A stretch of 64,000 bases of DNA, taken from assembly GCA_003194525.1 (NCBI GenBank), contig NBIV01000032.1:186001-250000 (forward strand). Reading direction: 5' to 3'. A model generated the notes under the pieces. It was given only the letters and a program-made list of their open reading frames with translations. It was not told where the DNA came from and did no database searches. This stretch comes from Gracilariopsis chorda. Lineage: Eukaryota > Rhodophyta > Florideophyceae > Gracilariales > Gracilariaceae. Of this stretch, positions 54,801 to 64,000 are shown piece after piece (position 1 is the first letter of the stretch; each line of letters opens with the position of its first letter). Position numbers and translations under genes: made by a program.

Positions 54801-55024
54801 CAACGACATCTGAAAAGCGACTAATGATCGACATTTCTGCAGTTCGTGAAGCGTACTCGAACCACGAAATTTCCGATGTTGGGTATATCACCTCCGCCAA
54901 CAACCCCGCCGATTATTTTACCAAAGTTAAGAACTGTGATGCTATGAACCAAATTTTAAGTACTTCCAAATGCGTTTTAGATATTATTCAACTAGTTATA
55001 CGTGATTTTATGCGACAATTGTAA
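51900..55024 (+). pseudogene. Copia 2 Pol: protease, integrase, RT, RNase H (four breaks)
   Basis: Protease ACLDSGAEQSVLG is at about 52,068-52,106, with LLIGLDTLELY. A TGA at 52458-52460 separates it in phase from integrase (52464 on): HMHFYHPSANK...CATC zinc site, then ALDLMFLDN, RLDKARQFTS and VESHNSLGTGERYHE, giving D, D and E. RT begins GTWKVIRQDEV...FKARFVA, then TAA at 53712 in place of an Arg. A frameshift at a run of A follows (about 53,735). RT continues with NTDVRQGYLQSAQ and GVYVDDLLQCG (active site intact). RNase H (54419-55024) has SHKSRHLTRSVLGGELYA and MLTDSKSLFDV, but the first catalytic Asp is Asn (VYSNSSFA). Confidence 0.93.
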
Positions 55025-55046
55025 GTCATACGTAAAGAGAAGGGAA

Positions 55047-55420
55047 TGTGAGGATAAAGCTCCGCTCACCGTCCTTGTCAGACGGTGTGGAAGAAGGAGA
55101 TGGAGTGGACCATCTCACCATCCTTGGGGATGGTGAGAAAGCGTCCTGCCTTCTCACCATCCCCGAGGATGGTGTGATGTCTGCATACAATGCCGCATTC
55201 ATGCGAGCATGTTAGGACTCTAACTACCGAGAAAGACGACTAGCGTCTTTCTCTCTGAGTATAAAAGGAGTGAACAGAGCTCGGCCTTCGCCTCACGTCT
55301 GTTCCCCAACCCATTATTATCATCAACTCTGCCTCTCTAAGCAAAGGAATCATCCTTTTTGGGCCGCCCCTAGCTACCACTACAGGCCGCCTCTTTTTTT
55401 AAACGTTTTATTTCACGATG
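55047..55420 (+). repeat. Copia 2 3' LTR
   Basis: 374 bp. TATAAAAG is at 55260-55267; the twin hairpins are retained at about 55,114-55,176. It ends CACGATG where the left copy ends CACGACA. Confidence 0.93.
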
Positions 55421-55439
55421 GAGACCGACTTGTTCCAAA

Positions 55440-55933
55440 CCGTAACGTCTAGAACTGGGTATGGTTTTGTCTCCACGACGTGCTGAAAATCATTTTCCTG
55501 CAACCCTTCTGCCTATTATGTCCTTAATTGTAGCTGGCCCACCTTCCCATACTCTTCTGTTCTTTAGTTCTGAAACTGGAACTTCGACTTGAATGCGATA
55601 TCACACCGGTCTCCATGCACTTCATAAAAGTGGACGTTCATCTCTCACATTTCGTCCATTCTTTTCGACACAAAAAGTGCTTTTACTTGCTGTATATCGT
55701 GGAAAAAGTCGTTCACTTCATACCAACCATGGATCATTTGCGCAAAGTGTTCTTCCACTCAAACCCACTAGTAGCAAGTGACCCTGTCTCATTGCAAACG
55801 GGGCAAAGGCGCTGTCCACATCCTTCATAAAATCTGCCGTACATGGCTTCAATTTCATGCCCAAGATTAGAGTTGAGTGCTCTCGAAGTGCATATGTTTG
55901 CACGCTAACTATGGACATTGCGCTTTTAGGCAA
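55440..55933 (-). pseudogene. Decayed zinc-finger-like transposon protein fragment
   Basis: Minus-strand sense drifts between frames: HEIEAMYGRFYEGCGQRLCP + VCNETGS (a CPVC zinc half-site, about 55,780-55,860), then VNDFFHDIQQVKALFVSKRM, and EVPVSELKNRRVWEGGPATI nearer the copia border. No family was assigned. It is cut off by the copia 2 insertion. Confidence 0.35.
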
Positions 55934-56159
55934 AAGTTATTGCCACCACACCATTCCCAGTGGAAACTGCCCAGGTATTGTTGAACAAACCTGGGAGGGC
56001 AGCCATAAAGCAAAAAACGCTGGCAAAGTCTTTGATTTGACAAGAACTAATTTGTGTTAAACGGTTTATAGTTTAACGATGAGGTTTCGCAGTTGTGCCC
56101 TCACTTTCATAGGGGATTGTTGTTCTCTGCAAAGTGTTTAGTAAACCACTGAACGCCTG

Positions 56160-57250
56160 GTGTTTGGTGAGCTGTTTTGTAGGCCAACTGGTCTCGATGA
56201 GAGCCTATGGATGAGATTGTATCGCAGTGCGTTCACGAAGCTTTTTCTCACTCTTGTTCGCGACGCTTACGCATCTGCGCAACGAGATCCCGCCGGCCCA
56301 TACGACGGTAGAGTATCACGTGCTACTCGAGACGGCTGCACGGCACAACATACAGCGAGGGTCTACAAAGATACTTATGGCGGATATATGAATCCAATTC
56401 CTCCTGTTTCTCTGATACTTCGTCACAAGACCCGGTCTCTTCGTGTAGTGAAAGTTGAAGACGGTTGCCTTCCTTATTGGATACGTACCATTCTTGCATC
56501 TCCATTTTAATTTGTGTTCTTTCTTCCTAATTTATACAGTGTAAGAACTGTTTCCCATTTTCCAAACAGAAATTATGCAGCTACATGCATAAGTATACTA
56601 CCCTATAACTAATGTACACCGAGAAATGCAACGCATTTTGCAGGATCCTCCATCAAGCAACCAGCATCTCAAATGCTTGTTCAACGTACCTTCTGAGAGA
56701 AGATAGATAATAATTGGACGCAGATTTATGAGGACCTACCGATTGAGATATTGGTATGGGTGTGATCAAAGTTTCAGTGCATATATATGCTTTGCGACGT
56801 ACGATCCAAAGTTCTGTACCTACTCCATGCGTTTTTTGACACTTGCCTAGACCTGAAACTGCATGAGCTAGAGCATCATGTGCAGAACTGACTCATCTGG
56901 CTGAGTAGCTCTTAAAACGATACAAGCCGTCCAATAAAGCATGAACTGGTAAAACATAGAACCCTTTGCGACAGTAGAAGGACGCAGAGTTCAGATACTT
57001 CTCAGGCTTCCTGTTCGGAATTTAAATACCATCTAAAGCTCCAATGCAACCTGAAAATGGACTACAGGAAGAACATGAGTGTTTGACCTTGTACTGCATT
57101 GCGTTCGCCGGAGGTTTTCATGTGAATGAAGCGAGACATATACATGAGTTCTGCACCGCGGCGTATAAGCTCGACATTTGAAAACAAATTCAATTTCTCG
57201 CTATCGAGGATAATTTCACTTATTCTTATGATTATTAGTTCACTTGCCCC
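56160..57250 (-). pseudogene. PIF/Harbinger DDE transposase (decayed)
   Basis: Read right to left. At about 57,000-57,060 the sequence gives FSGCIGALDGI-stop-IPNRK, the first catalytic Asp block of Harbinger transposases, then FYCRKGFYVLPVHALLDGLY. Next comes SSAHDALAHAVSGLG. The second Asp block, normally GDDAY, reads VRRKAYIC, so that Asp is lost. Then SLRRYVEQAFEMLVA-stop-WRIL (third block, Glu present) and CM-stop-LHNFCLE. The C-terminal tail (about 56,160-56,510) includes EKQEELDSYIRHKYL, a YGPAGSRCAD-like stretch and RLSSRPVGL. At least five stops. The plus-strand frame at 56160-56510 is its shadow. Confidence 0.75.
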
Positions 57251-57800
57251 TTTGGAACTCTTCGAACAGTTGTTGTGGTGTTACCACCTACTGATTAGGA
57301 ATAGTTCTACCTTTAACTAGCTATTTAATAATGACCGCTTGACAGTGGGCCTGCGCCACTATTGCTTAGATGTGCAGCGGCCCCACCTCGCAGAAAGCTA
57401 AACACAACAACCGAGTTTCCGGCTCTGGATCAGGAACCCCTGGCACTTGGTAAACTCCATTGGAGAGCCAACTTCTGGTGCAAGACTAGTCATTGCACCT
57501 CGTTGCATCTCGAACCGCACCTGCGTTGCCATCTCTATCGGCATTGCGCATTTTTAATCCTTACCCATTTTAGTAACACTCTTGTTTTACCGGTGTTCTG
57601 TTTTGTTCTCTCTTGCTGTCTGGTGACCTCTTTCGTGTATTTACCGTACACCTGAATGCCCGTCGTGATCGTGAGCCTCGGAGTTACGCTAGACTAGCGC
57701 GCCTACCTCAGGTGGCTCTGTTTAGTGTTGCTACACTACAGAAGGGGATCTGGAACACCCTGGTGTGCCTTTTCTCTTTTCATGGTATTGCACCACAAAC

Positions 57801-57818
57801 TGGTCTCCCGACCTAGAA
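57801..57818 (+). other. Primer binding site of gypsy A
   Basis: TGGTCTCCCGACCTAGAA, identical to the site of element B and one base different from that of the chromovirus at 25,608. It begins with the TGG expected against a tRNA CCA end. Confidence 0.7.
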
Positions 57819-57942
57819 GGTGTCACAAGACTCAGGTCTCTGGGTCGCTTTTCTTTTCTTACGAGTCGTCATTCCATCGTTGGACTTTTCTGTTTGTGTT
57901 TCGGTTTGTTGTTCTCGTTTCGAAGTTGTTCGTTCGAATTGC

Positions 57943-58696
57943 AATGGGTTCCAATAGGAAGCCATCCCGAACTCGGAGCAATTCACCACCCAGGTCGGTA
58001 GATGAAAATTTGTCGCCACGACCGCAGTCATCCGCTGGTATCTAAGATTCTGCTGGAAAAAGAACCGGCTATCGGAAACAACCCGTTAAGTCGTCAGCTG
58101 TCCCAGTGTCTGGGCCCTCTGCTGTTCCTAAGGAGGTTCTTCGAACCACCACTGTGTATAATGATACATTCGTTGTGGAGATGGAAGCACAATTTCGTCA
58201 CTTAGAGACTCAAATATCTGTCTTACAGAGCTCTTATGATGCCCTGTTTAGTGAGGTAGATACGCTTTGTAGGAAGTTTGATACCGAACTCGTCGGTGGT
58301 GTACCCAACGATATCCGTGTGCTACGAACTGATGCTATTTATCTTTTAGAGGTTTTATTTGGATACCCAGACATTATGGAAGGGATTGATTGGAAGTTCA
58401 GTCTCGTATTAGCCCGTCTTGAGACGTTGAAAAAAACCATCCGTGATGGTAGAGCAAAGCTTGTTTCCAGGGCTGCAGTTACCCATCAGGGCCATGCCAT
58501 ATACCACGGAAGGAAGTATCCAAAACTAGGCAATGATCGTAATTACAACTCCGATTCATCCTGCTCATCGGATCATTCTAGCCGCTTGGCGGGCTGGCGT
58601 CTTTCGGGCGCCACCTATGGTTTGATGCTGTCCCATTCTAAGGTTAAGCGCTACAGAGCAATGCCTTTTGGCAGACTTAGAGAAGATCGTCTTTAG
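57943..58696 (+). pseudogene. Gag of gypsy A (frameshifted)
   Basis: ATG 57943 gives MGSNRKPSRTRSNSPPRSVD with a stop at 58045. The sense resumes one frame over from 58046 (DSAGKRTGYRKQPVKS) and runs to 58696. The helical part (VEMEAQFRHLETQISVLQSS, FWLE-like LLEVLFGYPDIMEGIDW) has the same plan as the Gag of element B. A Ser/Asp cluster, YNSDSSCSSDHSS, matches the Ser-rich DSDSNQSSSRSSSSSSDSEN of B. Capsid core and zinc knuckle are missing because the element is cut. Confidence 0.6.
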
Positions 58697-59521
58697 GGGA
58701 GGTTGATCCCCCTTGAGTTGGTGCTACTCATTATATGAGTTTTTCCTACGAAAGGGTGTTTTAGGGCGGCCCCTGAACAGGGTGAAATTCCCGATTGGTC
58801 AGTTATGAATAGCGCTGTACAGGTCTGACGCGAGGTACGCGTTGGAGTTTTTCGCTCCCATTTTGAAATTTTACTACTTAGTTAGTTTTTGCTATGGCCC
58901 CGACACTGGTATCTTCACGTGTATGGCCCGTAGAAGGTGTGCAGTAATTAATCTAAGTAGTGTAGATAATTCTAGCGAGCCCTACTTAGGGACGAGTGAC
59001 CTTGCAGTCGTGAGTCCAAAGTAAAACCAACCACGTATGGCTCTAACTACAATTGCCCTCGTCGGATTACGACTGCTCTGGGAGAGTATCCACGAGTGGA
59101 TTCCATTTATTTATCTCCCTGGGAAGGCTCAGATTAGCTGTGTCACACCGCTCATAGGGCTTCTAACTATATTGTTATTATCGTTTGTGTTTCTTTCCGA
59201 GGACAGGTTTCCCAACCTGTATTGGGATATTTCTTCCTGTCTTCACTTGGTTTTTTCGGGTCTGTACCCTGCGTTTGCACGACCATCGTCTTCGTTTTCT
59301 GGTTGCTTTCCCGCTTTCTGATACTGACATGGAGTACACCAGATCCAGTACAGAATCTCTCCCGAGACCCCAACCTCTGTAGGCTATTTCTGAATCCCCC
59401 TAGGCGTTACGCCCCAACTTTGGGTGAAAAAGACAGCTCTGCTCGCAGGTCTACCTCTTTCGAAGGCAAGGCTTCGAACACCTTGAGATGCACTTCTCGC
59501 CGCCGTGTTTTGCTGTACAAC

Positions 59522-59539
59522 TGGTCTCCCGACCTAGAA
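59522..59539 (+). other. Primer binding site of gypsy B
   Basis: TGGTCTCCCGACCTAGAA, two bases after the CA end of the LTR (59518-59519). Identical to 57801-57818. An internal nine-base match (GGTCTCCCG) to the anticodon arm/variable loop region of eukaryotic tRNA-Asp is possible, but I cannot name the tRNA. Confidence 0.7.
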
Positions 59540-59766
59540 CACCGGTCTCAGAATTCGTTACTTAATTCGGTCTTCGGATTCTAGAACACTTGTGCCCATG
59601 TTTGGGAAGGACTCCAGGATTTGAAGGTCGCGAAGTTCACAAGTGTGACCTGGATTGGTTGTACTTGTGTTCAGGTTTTTGAAGGCTTTTGCTTGGTTTG
59701 CCCGTTTTCCGAAAGTGTTTTGGTCGCCGTGGTCATTTTCCCGAAAAGTCGGTCGTCTACTGCAGC

Positions 59767-61778
59767 ATGAAGCCGGCTGCCGCCAATTCCGAGAATGGAT
59801 CCAACCGCCCTGCCGGCATGGCTTTGCCAGCCAAGTAGAGGTCAAGGATGTCAGTACTCGTGGATTGAGAAGATAAGGATATCGATCGGGACAGTCCGAA
59901 AGCGACCTCAGTTGCTTCTGCATCTCAGGAGGTTATTACTGTGGATCAACCACCTGTCGTGGAAACTACCTCTGCAGTTAACCGTGCACCATTTGAAGTA
60001 TCTGAAATCCATCGTTTGCCATCCCACGAGGATATCGCGTATGTTGCCCATGTGGAGCTCTTAAACGATGTATCAGAGCTTCGGCGTAAAGCAGATGACC
60101 CCCAAGTGAGGGATGTTTCATGTGCTATTCGTATAAAGAGATTTTTGGAACGTCTTAGTCCCCCTGGTCTTTTTCAGGAATATCGCACGTTTGTGGAGGA
60201 CTTCCGGAACAGAGCGGACAGTTTCCAAGCACGTTTGGATACCTTGGACACAATAATCCTAATGAATGACGGAGTTGACTCCAAAAAGGAAGAATCCGAC
60301 GTTTCAGAAGACTCGGTTCACCGCTCCGGTAAACGGAACTGTCGCAAGTTCAAAAGGGGAGTTCACCTCCAAGAATATTCATCGGACTCCGATTCTAATC
60401 AATCTTCGTCGCGTTCGTCTTCCAGTTCTTCGGACTCTGAGAATGGACGTCGATGGTCCCATGCTTCACGGTCCAAATCTACTTACACCTCTCAAGGGGC
60501 CATCCGCTCACGCGAGAAAGGTAGGGAGCACCTCGGAATGATGGAATTGAAGCCGACGAATTTGCCTTATCGGAAGCTACTGTCGTACCCATACTATCCA
60601 TTGGATAATTCTTCCGGAGATCATTCGTCTCGTGGAACGGGTGAGTCTAGGATTACATCAAGAGAATGGTCATTACCCTACAGAAGAGGGAGTTATCAAG
60701 AGAGGACCCAATTGAGATGCTTGATTTCCCTGCTCTTTTTGTCCAGGATTTCGATATCCTCGATATGAGTGAAGCGCAGGCATATCTTGCCTTACCCTCC
60801 TTTGTAAAGGGGATGGAAGAGGATCAATTTAATGCCATCCGCGGAACTTCTCCCGCCTCGGAAGGAAGAGTTACATCTTGGACCAAAGCGGTGCAGTACC
60901 TCTCAAGGGCATATGCAACACATCATGAGATTCAGGGCAATGTTCTTGCTCTACGCGAATCACGGCAGAAGCCCACGGAAAGCAAAACGGTTTAATCAAA
61001 CCGGTTAAGTAAGGCGTTTCACAGGTGTGAAAATGCATAATTCGCTCAGGAGAGATTTACCATGTTCTGGGATGGTTCAGACCCCTCGATTCGGGCACTG
61101 GCTGCCCGATGTCTGGAGAATAAGGGAAGGAGGACCTATCTGGAGTTAGTTCACTACGCTCAGACTGAAGGGGACACCCTGCGTGCAAAGCGAAGATCAA
61201 AGTCTTGGTCAAAAGCACTCTTCGCTGAAGGGTTTTATTCTTCATTGTCCCCGTTGCAAGGTAACGCCACCCACTCAAGAAATGATAACTTCCATTTTCT
61301 CGGAAGTAACCCAAGTTCGGTGCTTACTTCTGACTTGCCGTCTACAGCGGTCCTGATTACGGGGGAAGACCCCAATTTTTATATTCAGGGAAAACGTGTA
61401 CCTGCGGCATCGCTCGCATATGCGAACAGTGCCTCTAGGTTTCCTCGCACTGGATGGAGGGTTACCACACTCCGTTGTGTAGACAATTGCCCACCAGAGG
61501 ATCTAGCAGCGCTGATTTGCTTTTTAGGGTACCGCTTAGGTTATAAGGCGCCAGACTGTATGCTCCCGTTACGGAAGGGTTCTCGAATTATCGCTCAGAA
61601 CGACGCTTTAATCCCTGAACAAAAGGGATGCGTTCCAAGTAGATTCCATGAGGAACAGAAGGTCCTTCGAGCATCCCTTAGTTCAGAGGTTCAGAACCTC
61701 GAACCCGTAACTGGGGAACAACCGGTTTCTCACAAAGTAGTCGTACCGCTAGCGGCGGTGTCTGCTTCAAAAAAGTAG
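59767..61778 (+). pseudogene. Gag of gypsy B (stops and one frameshift)
   Basis: ATG 59767 (MKPAAANSENGSNRPAGMAL) with an early TAG and TGA, then an open stretch from 59,941 to 60,768: coiled-coil part HVELLNDVSELRRKADD, LERLSPPGLFQEYRTFVEDF, and a Ser/Asp-rich region. After a shift near 60,680 the capsid follows (SEAQAYLALPSFVKGMEEDQ, then VQYLSRAYATHHEIQ). Stops at 60993 and about 61,045, then FTMFWDGSDPSIRALAARCL and a C-terminal part. The zinc knuckle at about 61,515-61,560 reads CFLGYRLGYKAPDC: the second Cys and the His of CX2CX4HX4C are lost. Confidence 0.75.
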
Positions 61779-61989
61779 ACTTGGGAGTCTCCCCCACGGT
61801 AAGAGCGTCTTCTGAGACGAGGTTGAAGACGCCCGAGGCACCGCAGTCTTTCTCCCCAGCAGTCACGATCCTTTCGAGGAAAATGTCTTAAACCGATATT
61901 ACCTCGGGAAACTTTGGTGTACTATGTCGCCCGTGGATACGGTCCAATAAATTCCGTATGCCGGATCGAATTATGGTCATACCCAGGCT

Positions 61990-62455
61990 TAACTACAAAT
62001 TTTTCGCTGACCTAGGCCTGTCCAACCATTTTACAGTTCTTCAATGATCTGTCCTGGATATAGAAGCTGCTTTTAACGTAATCCATGTGGATTTGATCTC
62101 ACAGACACTTCGGGCTTTTATGCAATATGATCCAGGCCTGGATATCGCAGATGCGAATAATAACCCGTTTCAGACGGTTGGAACAATTACCCTCATGATG
62201 AGGTTGGGAAACTATTTGGTACACTTGGAATTTGTGATCTGCAAATCTCTCACGGCCCCAGTCGTTTTGGGTTGTGACTTTTGTGACTGCTTTGTGGAAG
62301 CAATCCGTCCTCGGATTGGAACAGTGAAACTAGAAGATGAGTCTACCATCCCCATAATTCGAAAACACCTGAGAGGTACTGCGCGAAAGCGTGTTCCCTT
62401 ACCCGTTGCTCAAGAGATTGCGAAGAAGGACCCAGTCTCTACAAAGAGGCGGTAG
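61990..62455 (+). pseudogene. Retropepsin of gypsy B
   Basis: ADLGLSNHF at about 62,010 sits where D-T/S-G-A is expected, so the flap-side motif is degenerate. The remainder, from 62,087, is well preserved: GTITLMMRLGNYLVHLEFVI and APVVLGCDFCDCFVEAIRP, the usual VLGxDFL...A.I end. It terminates at 62455 in a different frame from RT. Confidence 0.65.
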
Positions 62456-62802
62456 CAAAATCAGTCGCGATTTCACCGAAAGCCCAAGTTTGGGTTACAG
62501 TTATTACCAAGCAGCACGGTGTGCATATGGTTCGACCTTTTTCGTGACTCTACGAACGGCACCAGTTTGCCCTAGCGAATGGGATTGTCTCCGCGGAACC
62601 GGAGAAACCTTTCAAGGTTCTAGTGGCCGATTTTTGCACACCCATCCAGTGGTTAGTCAAAAACCAGATGATTGGTTCTTTTCTTCCACAAAAGAAAGAC
62701 GTCGTGCCGACAACGCTCTCTATTGGAGAGATTCTTGGCGTGACAGACCCTAAGTAGGGGGAGGACACCGCTAAAACCGCAGAAGACGGTGGAGCTAGAA
62801 CC

Positions 62803-64000
62803 GTGATGTCGGGTTCTGGACACCCGGAACCTCTCATGGTTAACAACCTGGCGCCAGGTATAGAACAGACAGATCCTGTTGAGGAGTTAGAGAAGCTAAA
62901 CCTCGGACATGTACCCGAATCTCACCTGGAGAAGCTGAAGGACATGCTTCGTGAATATACTGTCATGTGTGATGGCTCCCTGGGAACTATAGGGCTTACA
63001 GAACATTCCATCGATCTGCTTCCGAACACTTGGCCCATTGCGCAACACCTTTACAGGGCAGGATCGAAATCTCGGGAAGAAGATAATACCCAAGTGCAAA
63101 AGATGCTAGGAGCTGGCGTCATTGAGCCCGCCCAATCTCCTTGGGCTTCACCAGTGGTGGTAGTTCGGAAGCTGGGTGGATCATGGCGTTTCTGCATTGA
63201 TTACAGATGCTTGAATGCGGTAACTGTCAAGGACTTATAATCAACTCCCGGATGGATGAATACATCGACACCCTTTGAAGTGCAACTGTTTTCACAGCCG
63301 TTGGTGATAATCGGAGTTATTGGCAATTCCATATCAGGGAGAAGGACCGCGATGAGACGTCTTTTGTGTATCATCAAGAACTATTCCGATTCCGGCGTAT
63401 GCCGTTTGGGTAAACTAATGCTCGCGCAACGTTTCAACGTGCGATTGATATTTTTGGCCCTCTTTAGGTGGAGAACGTGTCTCGTCTACCTTGAAGATAT
63501 CATTGTCGTCTCCAACAATAATGGAGGTACTCAGCGACGTGGGAAGCACTTTGAAACCCAAGACGTGTGAATTCTTTACCGATTCGGTTAAATATCGGGG
63601 TCATATCATCCGCTCAGGTGGTGTTTCAGTCGATGAGGTTATAGTGAAATCCTTGAAGAAGCAGAACATGTGAAGACTCAATCAAAGTTGCGATCATTTC
63701 TACGGCTGTGTAACATTTACTGTAGTTTCGTCCCGAACTTCGTAAAGATTGCTACTCCACTCAACAGGCTTCTTATAAAGGGAAAAACAGTTTAACTGGA
63801 ACCATTTGGCAACGAGGATGCGTCTGCCTTCACGGCTTTGGTGAGCTCCGTAACGTCACCGCCAGTTTTGGCTCTTCCCAATCCTGGGCTTTCATATCAA
63901 TGAGACACAGATGTGAGTTCGAACCAGGATGTTTGTGCATTGTTTCAATCCTCAATAGATGGGCAACGGCACTCTATTCGGTATTGGTCTCGTTCCCTGA
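62803..64000 (+). pseudogene. Reverse transcriptase of gypsy B (broken, incomplete)
   Basis: 62803-63240 contains GLTEHSIDLLPNTWPIAQHL, KMLGAGVIEPAQSPWASPVV and the start of the palm WRFCIDYRCLNAVTV. After a stop at 63238 the sense jumps frames: RRMPFG near 63,398, then VYLEDIIVV near 63,485-63,512, where the YLDD active site has become YLED. KPKTCEFFTDSVKYRGHIIR follows to about 63,615. From 63,720 scattered fragments of the RT/RNase H connection (TPLNRLL-like, then ALPNPGL-like) run to the edge. Confidence 0.8.

Larger units (their letters stand above)
48939..55420 (+). mobile_element. Copia element 2 (6.48 kb) with an extra zinc-finger frame
   Basis: LTRs of equal length, 48939-49312 and 55047-55420 (374 bp each, about 19 differences counted by eye, so roughly 95% identical). 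GAGAC at 48934-48938 and 55421-55425 is the target duplication. The left LTR ends CACGACA; the right ends CACGATG, so its terminal CA is mutated. Plus orientation: C2H2 zinc-finger frame, gag, protease, integrase, RT with an intact YVDD, and RNase H. Only a few stops and one frameshift break it, so it is the youngest element in the window. Confidence 0.95.
57330..58710 (+). mobile_element. Gypsy element A, 5' part only
   Basis: 5' end of a plus-oriented Ty3/gypsy element. The LTR end CACCACA at 57791-57797 is followed three bases later by the primer binding site 57801-57818. The left border of the LTR is not defined (no second copy in the window; about 57,330 is a guess). A gag-like frame follows to 58696, then element B interrupts. 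Confidence 0.6.
58711..64000 (+). mobile_element. Gypsy element B, 5' part, runs off the window
   Basis: Ty3/gypsy element in plus orientation lying in the gag of element A. The 5' LTR ends GTACA at 59519; its start is near 58,700-58,800 but not definable. Primer binding site 59522-59539, gag 59767-61778, protease about 61,990-62,455, RT from 62,803. RNase H and integrase would lie to the right of the window (RNase H debris begins near 63,800). Confidence 0.75.

Noticed and set aside
56160-56510. 116-codon plus-strand frame
   Set aside because: Opposite strand of the Harbinger transposase C-terminus, which carries the recognisable motifs.
63921-63945. GTTCGAACC block that could suggest a tRNA T-arm
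   Set aside because: No acceptor or anticodon stems around it; it lies in the RT/RNase H debris of gypsy B. No tRNA or rRNA gene was seen in the window.

Overview
This is a nuclear eukaryotic window. It holds RNA polymerase II and TFIID subunit genes, a mitochondrial complex I subunit split by two short introns (101 and 92 nt) with GT..AG borders, and a dense nest of Helitron, Ty3/gypsy, Ty1/copia and PIF/Harbinger elements. Large intron-free reading frames beside small-intron genes and heavy LTR content would fit a multicellular red alga, but nothing in the window decides the lineage, so treat that as a guess.

Layout. 1-10 kb is the conserved part, all on the minus strand: the 5' 562 codons of RPB1 (running off the left edge), TAF4, and a three-exon NDUFS4. 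10-18.7 kb is a Helitron with several short non-autonomous copies around it, three of them head to tail. A chromodomain Ty3/gypsy element (18,686-26,165) sits at the junction of two of these short copies and carries a broken antisense reading frame where none is expected. A degenerate copia element (26,828-30,994) has an exact 5-bp target duplication. 31-33.4 kb holds a DUF7869-like fragment and two minisatellites, followed by a second Helitron (33.4-38.7 kb).

40-46 kb is the most unusual part. A TNP2-like transposase remnant converges on a minus-strand gene that joins a DNA N6-adenine-type methyltransferase to a SET domain; one in-frame stop and one frameshift break it. Next to its 5' end lie a 23-bp inverted repeat and a perfect 86-bp palindrome with no spacer, followed by two plus-strand genes of unknown function: a multipass membrane protein and an acidic/basic coiled-coil protein.

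46.6-57.3 kb looks like an old PIF/Harbinger region, with accessory-like protein debris on the left and DDE transposase debris on the right, split by a younger copia element (48,939-55,420) that carries an extra C2H2 zinc-finger frame ahead of gag. The right end (57.3-64 kb) holds two related gypsy elements; the second interrupts the first and runs off the window.

All mobile elements show stops, frameshifts or lost catalytic residues. RPB1, TAF4 and NDUFS4 look intact. The two Helitron copies have each lost a different one of the two catalytic tyrosines to a stop codon. Three gypsy elements share one primer-binding-site sequence, which links them as one lineage.
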